Part shown: one piece after another, positions 17,299-26,025 of the stretch
Layout: each line of letters begins with the position of its first letter
How positions within the stretch are numbered: the stretch's first letter is position 1
DNA from: Paracoccaceae bacterium
GTDB lineage: Bacteria; Pseudomonadota; Alphaproteobacteria; Rhodobacterales; Rhodobacteraceae
Direction: 5' to 3'
Assembly: GCA_021648025.1 (NCBI GenBank)
Contig: JAKITO010000002.1
Coordinates: forward strand, 182,277-246,276
DNA length: 64,000 bases
Made by a program: the position numbers and the translations under genes
Notes under the pieces: model-generated
Told to the model about the DNA's origin: nothing
The model's database searches: none
What the model saw: the letters and a program-made list of their open reading frames with translations, nothing else

Positions 17299-18260
17299 AG
17301 ACACTGGTTTCAATCAACAACCTGTCGCGGGTGTTTGACGTCTCGCGTCCCTGGCTGAACCGGCTGATCGAGCGCGGATCAAAGGAATATCTGCATGCGG
17401 TGTCGGACGTCAGCCTGAACATCCCGGCCCAAAGCATCTATGCGCTGGTCGGCGAAAGTGGATCAGGCAAATCCACCATCGGCAAGATTGTCGTCGGCCT
17501 GCTGGAGCCAAGCAATGGCAGCGTCGAGATCGGCGGCGTCGATCTGGCCCGCGAGACGGACAAGGCCACGGTCGCCCGGACCCGCGCCGACATTCAGATG
17601 ATTTTTCAGGACCCTTACGCCAGCCTTAATCCGCGCTGGCGGGTCAGCGATATCGTGACCGAACCGGTCCGCGCGCGGGGCGGCGATATCAGCGGTCTTG
17701 CCGAACGGTTGCTGGAACAGGTGGGCCTGTCGGGTGAAGATGCGGGCAAATATCCGCATGAGTTTTCCGGCGGCCAGCGCCAGCGTATCTGCATCGCCCG
17801 CGCCCTGGCGGCGGGACCGAAGCTGATTGTTTGCGACGAGCCGACATCGGCGCTGGATGTATCGGTTCAGGCCCAGGTTCTTAACCTGATGAGCGACCTG
17901 CAAGAAGAACTTGGCCTGACCTATCTGTTGATCAGTCACGATCTGACCATCGTGCGCCATATGGCCGACCGGGTCGGCGTTCTTTATCTGGGACGGTTGA
18001 TAGAAGAAGCACCTTGCGACGATCTGTTTGACAATCCAAGGCATCCCTATACCAAGATGCTGCTGGACGCGGCCCCGAAACTGGACGGGTTCGGACGTGA
18101 GGTGGAACCACCAAAGGGTGAAATACCGGACCCGATCAATCCACCATCCGGCTGTGCTTTTCATCCGCGCTGTCCCTTGGCGATTGATCGTTGCAAACAG
18201 GAATCGCCGCAAATGCAACAGATCGCCAGCAGCCGGGTCGCCTGTTTTCGCGCAGGCTAG
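17295..18260 (+). CDS. ABC transporter ATP-binding protein, DppF/OppF type
   Basis: This 321-residue ATPase has Walker A GESGSGKS, the Q-loop IFQDPYASLNP, the signature FSGGQRQRI, Walker B LIVCDEPTSALD and LLISHDLT. The C-terminal PPSGCAFHPRCPLA extension is present. I chose ATG 17295 (MKTLVSINN), which overlaps the upstream TGA by 4 bases; a longer open frame upstream lies inside the previous gene. It is the last gene of the first transporter operon. Confidence 0.93.
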   Translation: MKTLVSINNLSRVFDVSRPWLNRLIERGSKEYLHAVSDVSLNIPAQSIYALVGESGSGKSTIGKIVVGLLEPSNGSVEIGGVDLARETDKATVARTRADIQMIFQDPYASLNPRWRVSDIVTEPVRARGGDISGLAERLLEQVGLSGEDAGKYPHEFSGGQRQRICIARALAAGPKLIVCDEPTSALDVSVQAQVLNLMSDLQEELGLTYLLISHDLTIVRHMADRVGVLYLGRLIEEAPCDDLFDNPRHPYTKMLLDAAPKLDGFGREVEPPKGEIPDPINPPSGCAFHPRCPLAIDRCKQESPQMQQIASSRVACFRAG

Positions 18261-18320
18261 GGCCTTTGTGGTTTAACCTGATACCAATCCACCCAAAGGT
18301 TGACCTGTGATTGTTGCATA

Positions 18321-18341
18321 GGGTGGGGTTTCGCCCCATCC
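18321..18341 (+). terminator. Possible hairpin after the first transporter operon
   Basis: An 8-bp stem with one G-T pair and a five-base loop (TTTCG) lies about 60 bases after the last transporter gene. There is no T-tract, so terminator function is weakly supported. Confidence 0.3.
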
Positions 18342-18525
18342 AACTTTGGCGGTGGCGCAAGAGGCGGTGGCGTGCCCTCGGTCCCATATTTTCGTCAGGA
18401 TCAATCTTGCCACGAATATGGCCAAAGCCTCTTATCATGGTTTACCCACCTCAGGATTTGCGCAATGTATCAGAGGCACGGTGACCCGCGCCCTTTCGTT
18501 TCTGCAAACTGACAGGTTGAACATC

Positions 18526-19905
18526 ATGACCCAGAACGCCCCCAACTCTCCCGCTGCCCGCGACATTGCCTCGCATTTGCACCCTTTTACCAACCTTGCC
18601 GCCCATCCAGACAAGGGCCCGCATATCATCAGCCAGGGTGACGGCATCTATGTGCACGACGACGATGGCAAAAAGTTCATCGAAGGTCTGTCCGGGCTTT
18701 GGTGCGCAGCACTCGGATTTTCAGAGCCGCGTTTGGTCGAGGCGGCAACCCGGCAAATGCAGGCCTTGCCGTTTTACCACAATTTTGCCCACAAGGCGGT
18801 CGAACCGGCGATCGAGCTGGCGGATTATCTGGTCAAACACGCGCCGGTGCCGATGTCCAAGGTGTTTTTCACCAACTCCGGCTCCGAGGCAAATGACACC
18901 CAGGTGAAACTGGTCTGGTATTACAACAACATTCTGGGCCGTCCTGAAAAGAAAAAGATCATCGCCCGGCATGGCGCCTATCACGGGATCACCGTGGCCG
19001 CCGCAAGCCTGACCGGGTTGCAATATGCCCACAACGCCTTTGACGTGCCGATCAACAACATCCTGCACACCGATTGCCCGCATTTCTATAAATATGGGCA
19101 AGAGGGCGAAAGCGAAGAGGCATATGCCACCCGCCTGGCCGCCAATCTGGAAGAGCTGATCATGCGCGAGGGGCCGGATACGGTTGCCGCCTTCATTGCC
19201 GAGCCGTTTCTGGGGGCTGGGGGGGTGATCGAACCGCCCAAAGGCTATTTCGAGAAAATCCAGCCGCTGTTGGAGCAGCACGACATCCTGTTCATCGTCG
19301 ATGAGGTGATCAGCGGATTTTATCGCACCGGCAATAGGTTCGCGACGCAAACCTATGGGCTGAAGCCCGATCTGATGACCATGGCCAAGCAATTATCCGC
19401 CGCCTATCTGCCCATAGGGGCGGTGATGATGAACGAGAAAATCCATGAGGTGCTGGTTGAAGGCAGTCGCAAATATGGCGTCTTTGGCACCGGGTTCACC
19501 TATTCCGGCCATCCGGTCCCGGCGGCCGTCGCACTGGAGACGCAAAAGATCTATGACGAAAGGGATATTGGCACCCATGTCAAATCCGTCTCGATCCGGT
19601 TTCAGCAACGTCTGAAGGTGCTGGGCGATCACCCCTTGGTGGGTGAAGTGCGCGGGCTTGGCCTGATTGGGGCGGTGGAACTGGTGGCCGACAAACCCGC
19701 GCGACGCAACTTTGATCCAAAACAGGCTGTTGGGGCCTATGCGGTTGACCGGGCGATGGAACATGGGCTGATTGTGCGCGGGCTGGTCAATGACACGGTG
19801 GCCTTCTGCCCGCCACTGATCATCACCGACGCACAGATCGACGATATGTTCAACATCTTTGAACGCGCGCTTGAAGATACCAGTGGTTTTGTCGACGATT
19901 TGTAA
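18526..19905 (+). CDS. Class III PLP-dependent aminotransferase (omega-aminotransferase type)
   Basis: This 459-residue enzyme belongs to the class III aminotransferases that move an amino group from an omega-amine or amino acid to pyruvate or a similar acceptor. Visible features are GLWCAALGF, the PLP phosphate region TNSGSEANDT, RHGAYHG, the cofactor Asp in LFIVDEVISGFYRTG and the PLP lysine in TMAKQLSAAYLPIGAV. The FGTGFTYSGHPV segment is typical of the taurine/putrescine/beta-alanine:pyruvate group. I chose ATG 18526 because the 60 residues before it look non-coding. It sits between two peptide-type importers and may process an imported amine (inference). The exact substrate cannot be read from sequence. 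Confidence 0.88.
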   Translation: MTQNAPNSPAARDIASHLHPFTNLAAHPDKGPHIISQGDGIYVHDDDGKKFIEGLSGLWCAALGFSEPRLVEAATRQMQALPFYHNFAHKAVEPAIELADYLVKHAPVPMSKVFFTNSGSEANDTQVKLVWYYNNILGRPEKKKIIARHGAYHGITVAAASLTGLQYAHNAFDVPINNILHTDCPHFYKYGQEGESEEAYATRLAANLEELIMREGPDTVAAFIAEPFLGAGGVIEPPKGYFEKIQPLLEQHDILFIVDEVISGFYRTGNRFATQTYGLKPDLMTMAKQLSAAYLPIGAVMMNEKIHEVLVEGSRKYGVFGTGFTYSGHPVPAAVALETQKIYDERDIGTHVKSVSIRFQQRLKVLGDHPLVGEVRGLGLIGAVELVADKPARRNFDPKQAVGAYAVDRAMEHGLIVRGLVNDTVAFCPPLIITDAQIDDMFNIFERALEDTSGFVDDL

Positions 19906-19961
19906 ACCCAGCGACGACCACACGACTTTGGCACAGACGGGCCTTCAGACCCCTTATTAGC

Positions 19962-20007
19962 CCCCTCATTGTGAACATGTCATATATGACATGTTCACAA
20001 TGAGGGG
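19962..20007. repeat. Perfect 46-bp palindrome
   Basis: Bases 19962-19984 are the exact reverse complement of 19985-20007, with no spacer. The centre reads TGTCATATATGACA, and the outer part contains TTGTGAACATG and its mirror. It lies between the aminotransferase stop and the lytic transglycosylase start, both on the plus strand. In RNA it could form a long hairpin, but no T-run follows. As DNA it could be an operator for a dimeric regulator or a cruciform. Confidence 0.9.
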
Positions 20008-20123
20008 TATTGATCAGCGGATATTGGCAGGTGTCAGCTGCGGTTTGAACGGGTCCTGGCAATCCGGGTTGATAACCTGGCGCTGCTACCGCATGGTGGG
20101 CAAAAAACCACGAGGCAGACATC

Positions 20124-21359
20124 ATGACCCTGACAAGACGCACCGTCACCCTTGGTATCGGCGCCATGGCGCTTTCCGCCTGTACTGGCGGCACCGCATC
20201 TGTGGCACGCAAACCAGCGCCACAAATGCGCGCCGTGCCCAACACCGAATATGACGCCTGGGTTGCCGGGTTTCGCACCCGGGCCGCGGCGCGCGGGATC
20301 AGCCAATCGACCCTTTCAAGCGCTTTTCGCGCCGCCGGCTTTCTGCCCGGGGTGATCGAACGCGACCGCAACCAGACTGAATTCACCCGAACCCTCGAAG
20401 ATTACCTTGCCATTGCCGCCTCGGATTCGCGGATTTCAACCGGGCGCGCCAAGCTGCGCAGCCATGGCGCGGTCCTGTCGCAGATCGAGGCCAAATATGG
20501 CGTCGAAGCGCGGGTTGTGACGGCGATCTGGGGCCTGGAAAGCCGGTATGGCGAGAACCGGGGCAATGTGCCGGTGATCTCGGCCTTGTCCACCCTGGCC
20601 TTTGAGGGTCGGCGCGGCGCGTTTTTCGAGAGCCAGCTGACCGCGGCGCTGAAAATCCTGCAAAACGGCGATGTAAGCGTCGCCAACATGACCGGCAGTT
20701 GGGCCGGGGCGATGGGACATACGCAGTTCATCCCGACATCGTATCAGGCTTATGCCGTCGATTTTCGCGGCGATGGGCAGCGTGACATCTGGTCTGATGA
20801 CCCAACGGACGCGCTGGCCAGTGCTGCCGCCTACCTGAAGCGTTCGGGCTGGACCAAAGGCCAGCCCTGGGGGGTCGAAGTGCGCCTGCCGGATGGGTTT
20901 AACACCGCGCAAACCGGGCGGGGCAAGAACCAAAGCCCGGCCGCATGGGCCGCACAAGGCGTGCGTGACATGAACGGGGCAAAGGTGCCCAACCATGGGG
21001 GTGCATCAATCCTGATTCCCGCCGGTGCCAAGGGTCCGGCCTTTATGGTATTCAGGAATTTCACGGTCATAAGCCGCTATAACAATTCAACTTTGTATGT
21101 CATCGGCATCGGTCACCTGTCTGACCGGCTGATCGGTGGGCCGCCGATCAAGGGCAATTTCCCGCCCGACGCGCAAGGCATGACCATCAATGACCGCAAA
21201 GAACTGCAACAACGTCTGACAGCAGCCGGATTTGACACCGAAGGTGCCGACGGGGTGATTGGTGCAAATACCCGCAAGGCAATCAGCGCCTATCAGCAGG
21301 CATCGGGGCTGGGGGTGACCGGCATCCCCTCGGTGGCCTTGTTAGAGCACTTGCGGTAA
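20124..21359 (+). CDS. Lytic murein transglycosylase, MltB type, lipoprotein with peptidoglycan-binding domain
   Basis: This 411-residue enzyme cleaves the MurNAc-GlcNAc bond in peptidoglycan and leaves 1,6-anhydro ends. The N-terminus has a lipobox (LSAC, Cys20), so it should be lipid-anchored and periplasmic. The SLT_2/MltB domain (about 40-335) has the catalytic Glu139 in WGLESRYG and later the SWAGAMGHTQFIPTSY motif. A PG_binding_1 domain ends the protein (DRKELQQRLTAAGFDTEGADG). The ATG has GAGG eight to nine bases upstream. It stands alone between two transporter operons, downstream of the 46-bp palindrome. Confidence 0.93.
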   Translation: MTLTRRTVTLGIGAMALSACTGGTASVARKPAPQMRAVPNTEYDAWVAGFRTRAAARGISQSTLSSAFRAAGFLPGVIERDRNQTEFTRTLEDYLAIAASDSRISTGRAKLRSHGAVLSQIEAKYGVEARVVTAIWGLESRYGENRGNVPVISALSTLAFEGRRGAFFESQLTAALKILQNGDVSVANMTGSWAGAMGHTQFIPTSYQAYAVDFRGDGQRDIWSDDPTDALASAAAYLKRSGWTKGQPWGVEVRLPDGFNTAQTGRGKNQSPAAWAAQGVRDMNGAKVPNHGGASILIPAGAKGPAFMVFRNFTVISRYNNSTLYVIGIGHLSDRLIGGPPIKGNFPPDAQGMTINDRKELQQRLTAAGFDTEGADGVIGANTRKAISAYQQASGLGVTGIPSVALLEHLR

Positions 21360-21685
21360 GTCCGGAAAATTCGCCTTTTTCAGGTCCAAATAAAAACGCC
21401 ATGTTGACGCGGGCAATTTTCGTCTGCAAACTGTTGCGATGGTGAAACTAACAGTCTCTTTTGGGGCATCTACACCAAATCCAATGCCGGCCCGAACGGC
21501 CTGTGCAATTTGCATGGCCAATCGGTCGTGAATTTGCAAATAATTGTCTCTATAGGAAATTGGGAAAGGAAATCACAAAAACCGTCACACAACTGTTAAT
21601 TTCCGTCTGTATAAAAGCGTCAGATTAAATGACGCGCGAGCGTTGTAATCTAAAGCGCATGAAAAATAACTTGGGAGAAAACCAA
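21360..21685. other. 326-base intergenic region upstream of the second transporter operon
   Basis: This gap carries the ribosome site GGGAG at 21673-21677 for the binding-protein gene and presumably its promoter. It is more A/T-rich than its surroundings from about 21540 on, but I could not fix a -35/-10 pair. No RNA gene or clear hairpin was seen. Confidence 0.4.
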
Positions 21686-23731
21686 ATGAAGCGAATCCTT
21701 TTAACCGGGGTTGCCATAAGCGCCCTGGCCGGGGCGGCCAATGCTGCCTGTCCCGGTATCACTGTGGCGGACATGCAGGGTGTCGCACCCGGCGCCTTTC
21801 CGCAGCAATATGAACTGAGCACCTATGAAGCCAACGCCGGCTGCACGCTGGAGTTTTCGGCCAACCCCGACATTGCCGCGATGAATGCGCGCATTCAGGG
21901 CAACCCGGATCTGCCGCCTTTGGCTGACCGTCTGCCGTCTGAGCCGCTGGTGGTCACCCCTTACGAGGCAATCGGCACCTATGGTGGCACGCTCGACATC
22001 ATGTCGAACGCCACCGAGGCCGGTACTTCGGACATGATGTCGATCCGCCATGTCAACCTGCTGCGGTATTCCGACGATCTTCAGACCATCGTGCCAAACG
22101 TCGCCAAAGGATGGGAGTGGAACGAGGATTTCACCCAGCTGACATTCTTTTTGCGCAAGGGTCACAAATGGTCGGACGGCCAGCCGTTTGGCGCCCGCGA
22201 TGTGAAATTCTGGTATGACAACCTGGCAACCGACACCAATATCCGGGAAAAGCCCAAGGATTATGTGCTGGTTGGCGGCGAAACCATGGACCTGGTGGTG
22301 ATCGACGAACAAACCATCCAGTTCAACCTGCCGTCCCCCAAGCCGGGTTTGTTGTCACATTTTGCCAACCACTATGCGCAGGGCTTTCAGCCGATGCATC
22401 TGTTGGGCCAATATCACCCCGATGTTGTCGGGCTTGAAACGGCCGATGCAAACGCCAAGGCCATTGGGTTTGAAACCGGTTATGACGTGATCGGGGCCTA
22501 TTGGGGTGCATCTGACTGGATGGACACACCAACGCCGATGCTGGCCAATCCAGACAAGGTTGCGGGCATGCCTTATGCGGCCCATCCAACCCTGGAGAGC
22601 CACATTGTCATCGCCGAAACCACGGAGGGGCGCCACTTTGTTGCCAATCCGTATTTCTTCATGGTCGATACAGCCGGCAATCAGCTTCCGTATATCAGCG
22701 AACAGGACGAATTGTTTGTTTCGGAAACCGAAGTGCGCCTGCTGAAGCTGGTCAATGCCGAGGTCGACTATAAGACCCAGGCGCTGAACCTTGACGATGT
22801 GCCTTTGCTGCTGGAAAACCAGGAAAAGGGCAACTTTACCATCGACATCAAGCCGCAGATCCGTACCGGTACTTTTGCCTTCAACGTGACGTCGGAAGAT
22901 CTGGCAAAACGTGATCTGTTTGGCAATCTGAAGTTCCGTCAGGCGATGTCTGTGGCCATCAACCGCGACGAAATCAACGAAGTTGCGTTCTTTGGGCTTG
23001 GTACGCCTAACCAGTATGTGCCGTTCTCGCCGCAGCCTTCATTCCTTACGGATGACATGTTGCAGCATTACGCACAGTTTGATCAGGATCTGGCAAATTC
23101 CCTGCTGGACGAGATTGGCATGGTCGACATCGACGGCGATGGCCTGCGCGAGATGTCCAATGGCGAAGCGCTGGTGCTGAACCTGCAATTCGCAACGCAA
23201 GGCATTTCCAGCAAACTGGTCGAACTGGTTGGTCAGTCCTGGAAAGATGTGGGCGTGAATGCTGTGGTCAAGGAAGTAACCACCGACGAATACCGCTCGG
23301 CGCAATCGGCCAACCAGCTGGATGTGACCATGTATCTCAAAGGCATGCCGCTGGCGGTTATCCTTGGCAACTCGGAACTGTTCACACCGCCGTTCGAAAA
23401 CTACTTTGGCATGCGCACGGCGATGTTGTGGTCCGAGTATATCGACAGCAAGGGTGCGTCAGGTGTGAAACCACCTGAGTGGGTTGATACCATGGGTGCC
23501 GACATTCTGGCATTCCAGTCGGCCATTGCCGGGACGGATGAATCCAACGCGCTGGGGGCCAAACTGGTTCAGGCGATGGTTGATAACCTGCTGTTCATCG
23601 GCACGGTCAAATCGGCTGCACCGGTTTATCACTCGAACAAGCTGATCAACTTCCCGCAGTTCCAGACCGCGTCTTATTCCTATTACTGGTCCTACCCGTA
23701 TCGTGGGCCTCAGTGGTCGCTGAGCGAATAA
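21686..23731 (+). CDS. ABC transporter substrate-binding protein, long family 5 type
   Basis: This 681-residue periplasmic binding protein is longer than the usual 500-550 residues of family 5. A signal peptide ends at ANA before ACPGITV. The family core includes VAKGWEWNEDFTQLTFFLR, KWSDGQPFGARDVKFWYDN and FRQAMSVAINRDEINE. The extra length lies partly before the core and partly in the C-terminal lobe, as in the long binding proteins of some alphaproteobacterial operons. I chose ATG 21686 because of the signal peptide and the GGGAG site; upstream in-frame starts would bury the signal. It is the first gene of the second five-gene importer. Substrate unknown. Confidence 0.9.
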   Translation: MKRILLTGVAISALAGAANAACPGITVADMQGVAPGAFPQQYELSTYEANAGCTLEFSANPDIAAMNARIQGNPDLPPLADRLPSEPLVVTPYEAIGTYGGTLDIMSNATEAGTSDMMSIRHVNLLRYSDDLQTIVPNVAKGWEWNEDFTQLTFFLRKGHKWSDGQPFGARDVKFWYDNLATDTNIREKPKDYVLVGGETMDLVVIDEQTIQFNLPSPKPGLLSHFANHYAQGFQPMHLLGQYHPDVVGLETADANAKAIGFETGYDVIGAYWGASDWMDTPTPMLANPDKVAGMPYAAHPTLESHIVIAETTEGRHFVANPYFFMVDTAGNQLPYISEQDELFVSETEVRLLKLVNAEVDYKTQALNLDDVPLLLENQEKGNFTIDIKPQIRTGTFAFNVTSEDLAKRDLFGNLKFRQAMSVAINRDEINEVAFFGLGTPNQYVPFSPQPSFLTDDMLQHYAQFDQDLANSLLDEIGMVDIDGDGLREMSNGEALVLNLQFATQGISSKLVELVGQSWKDVGVNAVVKEVTTDEYRSAQSANQLDVTMYLKGMPLAVILGNSELFTPPFENYFGMRTAMLWSEYIDSKGASGVKPPEWVDTMGADILAFQSAIAGTDESNALGAKLVQAMVDNLLFIGTVKSAAPVYHSNKLINFPQFQTASYSYYWSYPYRGPQWSLSE

Positions 23732-23750
23732 GGCTGATCTGACATGACAT

Positions 23751-23782
23751 TGTCGCGGGCATCCTTTGGGATGCCCGCGACA
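23751..23782 (+). promoter_or_regulatory. Strong intercistronic hairpin after the second binding-protein gene
   Basis: A perfect 14-bp stem (TGTCGCGGGCATCC with its complement) and a four-base loop TTTG lie 19 bases after the binding-protein stop. Only A-rich sequence follows on the plus strand, so partial termination or 3'-end protection of the binding-protein message is more likely than full termination. The first transporter operon has a similar element in the same place. Confidence 0.65.
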
Positions 23783-23842
23783 CCCCAATAAAAAAGCAGC
23801 GATACAAGCTGGCCATCATTCGTGGGGAGCGAACGAAAGCAC

Positions 23843-24847
23843 ATGCTACCATTTCTAAGGTTTGCGGGAATACGCGCCGCACTTGCCATTCTGACACTTA
23901 TCCTGGTGTCGTTTATCGTCTTCTCACTGATGGAACTTGTGCCGGGCGATTGCGCCGAGCGCTATCTGGCATTCAAGAACTCGCAAGGGTCGGTGATCAC
24001 CGCCGCCGATATTGACGCCGAGCGCGTCCGTCTTGGCCTGAACCGCCCGTATATGGAACGCTGGGGCAGTTGGATCATCAACGCCTTTCAGGGCGAATTT
24101 GGCGATAGCTGCATTCAGCGCCTGAACATCAGCCAGCTTCTGGGCCAGAAATTCTGGCTGTCGCTGGGCATCTGCCTGGCTTCGCTGTTGCTGGCCTATA
24201 TGATCGCCATTCCGATTGGCATCCTGGCTGCCACGTCCAAGAACGCCTATCTCAACAACTCTTTGCGGTTGGTCAGCTATTTGGGCCTGGCGCTGCCAAA
24301 CTTCCTTTTGGCGCTGATGATCATGCTGTTTTCGACCGTGTATTTCGGCGACAGCCTGACCGGGCTGTTCAGCAAGGAAATGCGCGATGCCCCCTGGTCG
24401 TATGAAAAGGTCAAGGATTTCCTTGGCCATGTCTGGTTGCCGATCTTCATTCTTGGCTGGTCGGCCACCGCATTCGCGATCCAGACCGTGCGCGCCCTGA
24501 TGTCGGACGAGGTGGGCAAGCTTTATGTCACCGCCGCCGCCGCGCGCGGGGTCACGGGACGACGGTTGTTGTTGCGCTATCCGGCGCGTCACGCATTGAC
24601 GCCGATCATCAACTCGCTTGGGTTTGATTTGAACCGGATTTTCAACGAACTGCCGGTTGTGGCGCTGATCCTGACCCTGACCGAGGCCGGATCACTGTTG
24701 ATCGAAGCCTTGGCGCGGTCCAACGATCAGCAATTGGCCGGGGCGATCATCTTTATGCTGACCGCCAGTATCGTAAGCTTGAATTTTGTCACTGATCTTA
24801 TTCTCGCCATCGTCGACCCGCGCATTCGCCGCAGTATTCTGGGATAA
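23843..24847 (+). CDS. ABC transporter permease, DppB/OppB type
   Basis: This 334-residue inner-membrane permease begins MLPFLRFAGIRAALAIL and contains LMELVPGDCAERYL, the periplasmic RVRLGLNRPYMERW and several hydrophobic helices. The EAA loop is KLYVTAAAARGVTGRRLLLR. The C-terminal EAGSLLIEALARSNDQQL replaces the usual WPGVG segment. I favour ATG 23843; an in-frame GTG at 23822 would add seven residues. It follows the hairpin and pairs with the next permease. Confidence 0.88.
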   Translation: MLPFLRFAGIRAALAILTLILVSFIVFSLMELVPGDCAERYLAFKNSQGSVITAADIDAERVRLGLNRPYMERWGSWIINAFQGEFGDSCIQRLNISQLLGQKFWLSLGICLASLLLAYMIAIPIGILAATSKNAYLNNSLRLVSYLGLALPNFLLALMIMLFSTVYFGDSLTGLFSKEMRDAPWSYEKVKDFLGHVWLPIFILGWSATAFAIQTVRALMSDEVGKLYVTAAAARGVTGRRLLLRYPARHALTPIINSLGFDLNRIFNELPVVALILTLTEAGSLLIEALARSNDQQLAGAIIFMLTASIVSLNFVTDLILAIVDPRIRRSILG

Positions 24848-24852
24848 ATGTC

Positions 24853-26025
24853 ATGACAGATGCAAGCAACACAGCCACAGACACCGCCACAGACACCGCC
24901 ACAAACGCAGCCGCAGACCGGAAACTGAAAGAGGCATATTTCACCGCTTCGCAAGGGCAACTGATCTGGGCAAGGTTCCGCAAACAAAAGGCCGCCATGG
25001 TCGGCGCCTGGGTATTGATCATCCTGATCCTGTCAGGGCTGTTTGCGCCGTTCCTGACGCCCTATGATCCAACCATTGCCGGTCGCGACAAAGATTATCA
25101 GAACGGCGCGCCGGAAATTCCCAGGTTCTGGGATGAAAACGGCTTTTCCTTCCGGCCGTTCATCTACACAACCACGCGTGAGCGTTCGATCGCGACCAAT
25201 TTCCGCTGGGTGTCCGAGATCGACCGCGATGCGCGTCGCTATGTGGTTCTGTTCCCGCAAGGTGACAAATACAAACTGTTTGGCATGTCGTTTGAGACGC
25301 ATCTGTTTGGCGTCGACAAAGGCTATATCCATCTGTTTGGCACTGACAGTACCGGCAAGGACATATTTTCGCGCACCTTCCATGCGATCAATACCTCAAT
25401 GGCCGTGGGGACCATCGGCGTCTTCATTTCCTTTGTGCTGGCCTTGCTGATCGGCGGGGTGTCAGGCTATTTCGGCGGCTGGGTCGATTCCATCCTGCAA
25501 ATGATGACGGATACCATCAGAACCGTGCCCGCCATCCCGCTGTTCATGGCGCTGGCGGCCTTTATCCCCGATACCTGGAGTGCGGAAGAGAGGTTTTTCT
25601 TTATCTCTATCATCCTTGGGTTCATCGGCTGGCCCACCCTGGCACGACGGGTGCGAACCCACCTTTTGACCGAACGAAATCAGGAATACGTGCTGGCGGC
25701 ACAGCTGTGCGGTGCCTCGCCCAGCCACATCATCCGCAAGCACCTGCTGCCCAGTTTCACCAGCTATATCATCGTCGATCTGGTGATCTCGTTTCCCTAT
25801 ATGGTGCTGTCGGAAACCGCGCTCAGCTTTATTGGTCTGGGCCTCAAAGACCCGGTCAACTCACTTGGGGTTATGTTGCAATCGGTCACTTCGGCGGATG
25901 TTTTGCTGAATTATCAATGGTATTTCATCCCGGTGATCTTTTTCATTGTTCTGGTGCTGGCGTTTGTGTTCGTCGGTGACGGGCTGCGCGATGCGGCCGA
26001 CCCCTACGGAGATACCAAGAAATGA
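24853..26025 (+). CDS. ABC transporter permease, DppC/OppC type, with N-terminal Thr/Ala repeat
   Basis: This 390-residue permease has a cytoplasmic N-terminal tail with tandem TATD units (from a 12-base DNA repeat), then a membrane helix (AAMVGAWVLIILILSGLFAP). An unusually long periplasmic loop of roughly 130 residues leads to HLFGTDSTGKDIFSRTFHA. The remaining helices and the EAA loop EYVLAAQLCGASPSHIIRKH follow, then ETALSFIGLGLKDP. The long loop and overall size recall YejE-like permeases. The gene stop overlaps the next ATPase start by 4 bases. Confidence 0.9.
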   Translation: MTDASNTATDTATDTATNAAADRKLKEAYFTASQGQLIWARFRKQKAAMVGAWVLIILILSGLFAPFLTPYDPTIAGRDKDYQNGAPEIPRFWDENGFSFRPFIYTTTRERSIATNFRWVSEIDRDARRYVVLFPQGDKYKLFGMSFETHLFGVDKGYIHLFGTDSTGKDIFSRTFHAINTSMAVGTIGVFISFVLALLIGGVSGYFGGWVDSILQMMTDTIRTVPAIPLFMALAAFIPDTWSAEERFFFISIILGFIGWPTLARRVRTHLLTERNQEYVLAAQLCGASPSHIIRKHLLPSFTSYIIVDLVISFPYMVLSETALSFIGLGLKDPVNSLGVMLQSVTSADVLLNYQWYFIPVIFFIVLVLAFVFVGDGLRDAADPYGDTKK

